From Nitrospinia bacterium (GTDB lineage: Bacteria; Nitrospinota; Nitrospinia; Nitrospinales; JAJDAT01), in the NCBI GenBank assembly GCA_029261715.1, contig JAJDAT010000005.1, positions 1 through 64,000 of the forward strand: DNA of 64,000 bases. The letters run 5' to 3'. A model generated the notes under the pieces. The model was not told the origin of the DNA and ran no database searches. It saw only the letters and a list, made by a program, of their open reading frames with translations. This document shows positions 59,517 to 64,000 of the stretch, piece by piece (positions within the stretch are counted from its first letter, which is position 1; each line of letters starts with the position of its first letter). The translations under genes and the position numbers were made by a program.

Positions 59517-60203
59517 ATGAGTGAAGACAAAGACAACCAAGTACCTGAATTAGATCGTTTGATGAGTATTGTAAATGAAAATCCTGAAAATGGAGACGCT
59601 CGTTTTGATTTGGGAGTTTTTTATGGAAAGCTAGGTCGCTATGATGAAGCCGTTAAGGAGTTTCAAGAAGCGGTTCGGATAAACCCCAAAAACGAAGCGA
59701 CGCGTTATAACCTTGGTGCTTTTTATTTTAAGTTAGGTAAATTTACTGAAGCAAAAAAGACCTATCAAGAAGTTTTAGAAAAAAATCCAGACTATTTAGC
59801 GGCTCATTATGGTTTGGGAATTGTACATAACCAATTAGAAGAATATGAAGAGGCAATAGGGCGGTACCATAAGGTAGCCGATTCTAAACCCGATTTTGCC
59901 GAAGTTAGATATCGTCTAGGGATCGTTTATTTTTTAATTGAAAAGTATGAAGAGAGCATTGAAGCTCTGAAAGAAACTATTCGTATTATTCCAGAGCATA
60001 GTGAAGCCCATTTTAATCTGTCGGCTGCATTTGACAAGACAGGCGATGGGAAAAACTCGATAATTCATATGACCATTTCTGAACTAGTTTTTGGTCAAAA
60101 GGGCGATCAAGATCGTCAGAATCAATGCGGAGACCAGCTTCGCCAACTCTATTCTAAATACAATTACACTCCTGAAGATTTCTGCCTACCTCCGTTATCA
60201 TAA
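59517..60203 (+). CDS. TPR-repeat protein
   Basis: 228 residues made of about five to six tetratricopeptide repeats (for example GDARFDLGVFYGKLGRYDEA, then YLAAHYGLGIVHNQLEEYEE), followed by a short C-terminal segment of about 45 residues. No signal peptide, so probably cytoplasmic. A protein-interaction scaffold is the likely role, but partners cannot be inferred from the neighbours. Confidence 0.88.
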   Translation: MSEDKDNQVPELDRLMSIVNENPENGDARFDLGVFYGKLGRYDEAVKEFQEAVRINPKNEATRYNLGAFYFKLGKFTEAKKTYQEVLEKNPDYLAAHYGLGIVHNQLEEYEEAIGRYHKVADSKPDFAEVRYRLGIVYFLIEKYEESIEALKETIRIIPEHSEAHFNLSAAFDKTGDGKNSIIHMTISELVFGQKGDQDRQNQCGDQLRQLYSKYNYTPEDFCLPPLS

Positions 60204-60373
60204 TTTGATCTCAAAATTTATCCAACTTTTTCAATCATTTACTGCCTTAAATTGATTTCGAAGTTTTTCAAATATTGCAAGTTAAGATTTTTTTGTATCG
60301 CGAATATTTTTTTAATAAATATGTCGTATGGCCTGTTGTAAATTCTCTACTCTTTCAAATAAATTTTTGATAG

Positions 60374-60379
60374 TATAAT
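60374..60379 (+). promoter_or_regulatory. Perfect -10 box (TATAAT) before the nicotinamidase-like gene
   Basis: TATAAT at 60374-60379, 50 bp before the ATG. The -35 region is poor (TCTTTC at 17 bp). Confidence 0.35.
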
Positions 60380-60428
60380 TTTCATCCTTATATAAAAATT
60401 TTATTAATGTGAAAAATGGTCTGTGATT

Positions 60429-61253
60429 ATGGATGCCATATTAACTGTTGTCTTTCAAAATTACGAATGGGTTTTTTCAGGACTTGGAGTTGCGTTAATT
60501 GTTTATTTTATTCCTAAGAAAGAAAAAAAACAGGATATAACAATAAATGTTGGATCAGCAAAGATGGAGGAAAACGCTTCGGCAACAGCAGACATCATTG
60601 CTTTTCGTCAGAATCAAAGTACATCTATTGTTAACAGAAAAGATTTATTAATTGTAGTGGATATTCAAAGGGATTTCTTCGAAGGTGGTACATTAGCAGT
60701 TCCAGAAGCAGAGTCGTTAATTAAACCACTAAATGAATTAATAAGGTTTGCTCAAAACCGTGATTGCGATATTGTTTTAGCTAGAGATTGGCATCCACCC
60801 GATCATAAATCTTTTATGGGAGCGGGAGGCCACTCAGCTGACTGGCCTGCCCATTGTGTTCGTGATACAGATGGAGCTAAGTTCCATGACGGGCTTAATA
60901 TTACTGAAGATATGACAGTGGTTAATATCGGAGCTGAAAATGATGATCCAGACTATTCAGCTTTTGATGACCATACAATGAGAGAAAAAATTAAAAGTGA
61001 TAATATAGGTATTGTATATGTTGTTGGGATAGCGCTTGAATTTTGTGTGCTAGCAACTTGTTTAGATGCTTTAAAGTTTGGTAAAGGAATACCTGTAGTC
61101 GCCTTGGAACCATTTATTAGGTCGGCTAGTATAGATGAAGAAAAACTGGAAGAAGTTTGGTCAAATTTTATGAGCCAGGGTATTATTAGGGCTCATAATA
61201 TGGCAGGTTTTGATATTACCGTTAAAAAGCCACATTTGAGAAATATTGCTTGA
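60429..61253 (+). CDS. Membrane-anchored isochorismatase/nicotinamidase-family hydrolase
   Basis: 274 residues. One N-terminal membrane helix (about 12-28) precedes a cysteine-hydrolase domain: D78 in VVDIQRDFFEGG, metal ligands D120, H122, H126 in RDWHPPDHKSF, and nucleophile C206 in GIALEFCVLATCLDA. This is the PncA layout, nicotinamide to nicotinate. The catalytic Lys expected before DxYSAF (as in KGxxxxxDSYSAF) reads Ile (I167 in VVNIGAEN), so activity is doubtful by this alignment. Membrane anchoring is also unusual. The ATG at 60429 is preferred to a GTG at 60423. Confidence 0.82.
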   Translation: MDAILTVVFQNYEWVFSGLGVALIVYFIPKKEKKQDITINVGSAKMEENASATADIIAFRQNQSTSIVNRKDLLIVVDIQRDFFEGGTLAVPEAESLIKPLNELIRFAQNRDCDIVLARDWHPPDHKSFMGAGGHSADWPAHCVRDTDGAKFHDGLNITEDMTVVNIGAENDDPDYSAFDDHTMREKIKSDNIGIVYVVGIALEFCVLATCLDALKFGKGIPVVALEPFIRSASIDEEKLEEVWSNFMSQGIIRAHNMAGFDITVKKPHLRNIA

Positions 61254-61274
61254 TGCGAGTTAGTTTACAAATAA

Positions 61275-61306
61275 AAAAAGCCCCTCCTAAAAAGGAGGGG
61301 CTTTTT
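61275..61306. terminator. Strong bidirectional intrinsic terminator
   Basis: AAAAAGCCCCTCC (275-287 within this block) pairs with GGAGGGGCTTTTT around a TAAAAA loop, giving a GC-rich stem flanked by A and T runs on both sides. It serves the nicotinamidase-like gene on the plus strand and pnp on the minus strand. Confidence 0.95.
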
Positions 61307-61327
61307 AATTAAACCAACTATAACGAA

Positions 61328-63436
61328 CTATTCAGGTTGTTGCGGAGTCGCTGTAGCGCTTTCGCGAAGCGCTTCTTTGCGGCTTAATTTTACGCGTCCA
61401 TTTCGATCAACGTCTAAAACTTTAACGGTGATTTCGTCGCCTTCCTGAATTTCATCGTCTACTTTATTGATTCTACGATCACAGATTTGAGAAATGTGTA
61501 CCAACCCGTCTGTTCCTGGGAAGATCTCCACAAAAGCGCCAAAATCCATAATCTTTTTAACTTTTCCTAAATAGATCTTTCCGACTTCTACTTCTTGAAC
61601 AAGACCTTCAATCATTTTAACAGCTTCGTTGGCGTCTTCTTCATTTGATGAAGCAATGGAAACAATACCGCTATCGTTTATGTCTATAGCGACACTGGTT
61701 TTTTCAATAATGCTTCGAATGACTTTTCCTCCCGGTCCGATAACATCTTTGATTTTATCGGTCGAAATTTGCATGGTAAGAATTCGAGGAGCAAACTTTG
61801 AAAGGCTATCCCTAGGTGTGGAAAGAGATTTTTGCATTTCGCCCAAGATATGTAGTCTGCCTTCTTTTGCTTGTTTCATAGCAGATTCCATAATGCTCTT
61901 GTCCAGCCCTTTAATCTTAATATCCATTTGTAGGGCGGTAATACCTTCTTCGGTACCGGTAACCTTAAAGTCCATATCGCCTAAATGATCTTCCGAGCCT
62001 AAAATGTCGGAAAGAACTGCAACTTGATCGCCATCTTTTATCAATCCCATAGCGATACCAGCAACAGGAGCTTTAATCGGAACTCCAGCGTCCATTAATG
62101 CGAGACTTCCTCCACAAACGGATGCCATGGAAGAGGAACCGTTAGATTCTAACACTTCCGACACAATACGAATGGTATAAGGGAAAGTTTCCTTAGTGGG
62201 CAAGATAGGAAGTAGCGCTCTTTCAGCTAACATCCCATGGCCGATTTCGCGTCTTCCGGGGCTTCCAATGAACTTAACCTCTCCGGTACAGAAAGCTGGA
62301 AAGTTGTAATGGAGCATGAAAGATTTATTTACCGTTCCTTCTAAGGTTTCAATTCTTTGCTCATCTTGACCAGTTCCTAAGGTGGAAACAACGAGGGCTT
62401 GAGTTTCTCCTCGGGTAAAAATTCCGGAACCATGCGCTCTAGCCACGTAGCCTACTTGGCAAGAAATTGGTCGAATATCAGAAAGTCCACGTCCGTCAAT
62501 CCTCACTTTTTCGTTAAGAATTTGTTTTCGAACCACATCTTTTTCGATATCGTGCAGTATGGTTTTAAGAGTGCCTTTTAAGTCGCCATCTTCATCAGGA
62601 TTGAGTTCGGTTGCAATTTCACCAGTGAGCTTGTCTATGGTGTCTTGACGCTCATGTTTACTATGAATTTTTAAAGCTTCGGCTAAAGGAACGCGGAATT
62701 TTTCATCAGCCTTACTTACTAAGTCCGCATCAAACTCTTCAGCAACAACGGTAATTTTTTCCTTGCTTATTTTTGCCTTTAATTCTAATTGCAAATCGAT
62801 CATTTTCTTTATTTGCTCATGACCGAATTCGAGCCCATCCATCATAATTTCTTCGCTTAATTCGTTGGCTCCAGCTTCGACCATTACAATTCCATCTTGA
62901 GTGCCGGCCATAACCAAGTTTAAATCGCTGTCTTCAAGTTCTTTATTACTTGGGTTTAAAATGAACTCGCCATTTTTTCTACCTATTCGCGCTCCCGCAA
63001 CCGGGGTATTAAATGGAATATCTGAAATCATCAGAGCGGTAGAAGCTCCGGTAAGGGCAATGACGTCTGGGTTATTGACTTGATCGTGGGAAATAACAAA
63101 ACAAACAACTTGTGTTTCGTTTCTAAACCCATCGGGGAATAGCGGCCGAAGAGGTCGATCAATTAAGCGACAATTGAGAGTTTCTCTATCTGCGGGACGC
63201 GCTTCTCTTTTAAAATAACCACCAGGAACTTTTCCGGCAGCATAAGCTTTTTCTCTGTAATCTACTGTCAAGGGAAAGAAGTCAATTCCTTCTCTCGCAC
63301 TCTTAGCCATGGTCGCCGTTACTAAGACCATGGTATCGCCAAGCCGCACTACTACTGATCCGCCAGCTTGCTTGGCAAGGGTACCTGCTTCTAACGACAA
63401 TGTTTTTCCAAACAGGTCGGTTTCAACTTTATGCAT
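61328..63436 (-). CDS. pnp: Polyribonucleotide nucleotidyltransferase (PNPase)
   Basis: 3'-5' phosphorolytic exoribonuclease of 702 residues. Two RNase PH cores are visible (SVVVRLGDTMVLVTATM; GRREIGHGMLAERALLPILP), then a KH domain (IKDVIGPGGKVIRSI) and an S1 domain (GKIYLGKVKKIMDFGAFVEI), the usual order. ATG 63436 is the start, preceded by GGAG; a TTG four codons earlier is not needed. It follows rpsO by about 20 bases in the classical rpsO-pnp operon. Confidence 0.98.
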   Translation of the reverse strand: MHKVETDLFGKTLSLEAGTLAKQAGGSVVVRLGDTMVLVTATMAKSAREGIDFFPLTVDYREKAYAAGKVPGGYFKREARPADRETLNCRLIDRPLRPLFPDGFRNETQVVCFVISHDQVNNPDVIALTGASTALMISDIPFNTPVAGARIGRKNGEFILNPSNKELEDSDLNLVMAGTQDGIVMVEAGANELSEEIMMDGLEFGHEQIKKMIDLQLELKAKISKEKITVVAEEFDADLVSKADEKFRVPLAEALKIHSKHERQDTIDKLTGEIATELNPDEDGDLKGTLKTILHDIEKDVVRKQILNEKVRIDGRGLSDIRPISCQVGYVARAHGSGIFTRGETQALVVSTLGTGQDEQRIETLEGTVNKSFMLHYNFPAFCTGEVKFIGSPGRREIGHGMLAERALLPILPTKETFPYTIRIVSEVLESNGSSSMASVCGGSLALMDAGVPIKAPVAGIAMGLIKDGDQVAVLSDILGSEDHLGDMDFKVTGTEEGITALQMDIKIKGLDKSIMESAMKQAKEGRLHILGEMQKSLSTPRDSLSKFAPRILTMQISTDKIKDVIGPGGKVIRSIIEKTSVAIDINDSGIVSIASSNEEDANEAVKMIEGLVQEVEVGKIYLGKVKKIMDFGAFVEIFPGTDGLVHISQICDRRINKVDDEIQEGDEITVKVLDVDRNGRVKLSRKEALRESATATPQQPE

Positions 63437-63455
63437 TATTTTCTCCAAATAAAAT

Positions 63456-63725
63456 TTATCGCCTAATTCCCAACCGCGAGATAATATTTTTATAGCGGCT
63501 TAGATCTTCCTTTTTTAGATGGTCGAGCAACTTGCGTCTTTGACTAACAATTTTTAGTAGTCCACGACGGGAATGATGATCTTTACCATGTTCATTAAAA
63601 TGAACGTTTAAATCGGTCAATCTTTGGGTAAGTAGCGCGATCTGGACTTCTGCAGAACCAGTATCGGTTTCATGAGCCCGGTTTTCTCCAATAATGGCTG
63701 ATTTCTGTTCTTTAGCTAAGGCCAT
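63456..63725 (-). CDS. rpsO: 30S ribosomal protein S15
   Basis: 89 residues, normal length: [20 protein letters not shown], then [12 protein letters not shown] and [16 protein letters not shown] 63725 follows GGAGG, and the five extra upstream codons from a TTG are excluded. Binds 16S rRNA helices 20-22. The truB-rpsO-pnp order matches many bacteria. Confidence 0.98.
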   Translation of the reverse strand: MALAKEQKSAIIGENRAHETDTGSAEVQIALLTQRLTDLNVHFNEHGKDHHSRRGLLKIVSQRRKLLDHLKKEDLSRYKNIISRLGIRR

Positions 63726-63782
63726 TGTTTTTTCCTCCAAACAATACGGAAACGAAATACTTCCGCATTTGAAAACGTTTAG

Positions 63783-64000
63783 TTAATTTGTTGTTAATAC
63801 TCGTTTAAACTTAAAAACTCTATTTTCGCGGTCTGTTAATTCGTACCGCTTTTTGTCAAACATTGATTCTACTATTGCGGCTGGAACCCCAGCTCTATCT
63901 AAAATTCTGAATTTAGCTCCGCTATTAAATTCTTCGGGAACCGTTTCGATAACGCTTTTTGTTAAAAGGCTACCGTTTAGGACTTGATCTAAACATTCCG
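63783..64000 (-). CDS. truB: tRNA pseudouridine-55 synthase TruB, C-terminal part (cut by window edge)
   Basis: A minus-strand frame enters from the right edge and ends at a TAA at 63783-63785. The 71 complete codons read ECLDQVLNGSLLTKSV, then AKFRILDRAGVPAAIVESMF and RVFKFKRVL. This is the TruB C-terminal PUA-like region, and the position immediately upstream of rpsO fits the truB-rpsO-pnp order. The catalytic domain lies outside the window. Confidence 0.75.
   Translation of the reverse strand, partial: ECLDQVLNGSLLTKSVIETVPEEFNSGAKFRILDRAGVPAAIVESMFDKKRYELTDRENRVFKFKRVLTTN

Noticed and set aside
60204-60422. Open minus-strand frame upstream of the nicotinamidase-like gene (reads NLFERVENLQQAIRHIY)
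   Set aside because: No start codon or ribosome-binding site. The AT-rich region carries a plus-strand TATAAT box instead.

Overview
The window is an AT-rich (roughly 35-40% GC by eye), gene-dense stretch of a bacterial chromosome. The organism is Gram-negative and probably motile: there are Slp-type and other lipoproteins, a TonB-dependent outer-membrane receptor, periplasmic amidase, MotA/MotB, IHF-alpha and two-component signalling with HD-GYP proteins. The gene set would fit a deltaproteobacterial-grade or Nitrospinota-like lineage, but I cannot fix the phylum from sequence alone. No rRNA, tRNA or CRISPR array was recognised.

Layout. 1-800: a scarred left edge, with a tyrosine-recombinase fragment abutting a 5'-truncated SUI1/YciH gene, then a dispersed repeat. 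837-5565: uvrA and a UbiD-family decarboxylase. 5801-11659: an OppB-type and an OppC-type permease on the plus strand, separated by a minus-strand block (DUF4399 protein, REC-HD-GYP regulator, hybrid histidine kinase). 11757-14126: a promoter/operator-like site, a DUF1566 protein, and a DnaJ-like co-chaperone with a small membrane partner, converging on a bidirectional terminator. 14563-19046: small lipoprotein, GT-C glycosyltransferase, FrpC-like calcium-binding protein, and a decayed GxxExxY cassette between inverted repeats. 19127-23376: a four-gene dlt-like operon (adenylating ligase, carrier protein, MBOAT acyltransferase, unknown membrane protein), divergent from a sulfatase-like enzyme and a membrane protein. 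25870-29359: DnaJ-domain protein, two Slp lipoproteins, BirA, DUF2062 protein, tiny lipoprotein. 29657-31490: TPR protein, radical SAM/DUF512-like enzyme and small protein in one operon. 31651-37232: second GT-C protein, small protein, hemB, unknown anchored protein, rhomboid protease.

37421-39988 encodes a NACHT-type NTPase with a formylglycine-generating-enzyme-like C-terminal domain that lacks the family's catalytic cysteines, a candidate STAND sensor. 40393-43380 couples a degenerate REC-HD-GYP protein to motA-motB. 43456-47344 is a ribD-ribE-ribBA-ribH-nusB operon. 47458-53785 holds a metallophosphoesterase, then amiC-type amidase, der and an unusual metallo-beta-lactamase/double cyclic-nucleotide-binding protein behind a near-consensus promoter. 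54021-56886 holds an EF-G-like GTPase, ihfA and a MerR regulator. 56970-61253 holds a TonB receptor whose signal peptide has no normal start codon, a rhodanese, a TPR protein and a nicotinamidase-like hydrolase. A strong terminator separates these from the minus-strand truB-rpsO-pnp operon at the right edge.

The most interesting items are the dlt-like operon, the NACHT-FGE protein, the MBL-cNMP fusion, the GxxExxY cassette, the recombinase/YciH junction and the radical SAM operon. Start sites were revised from Shine-Dalgarno and domain evidence where stated. Homology calls are by recognition, without database searches.
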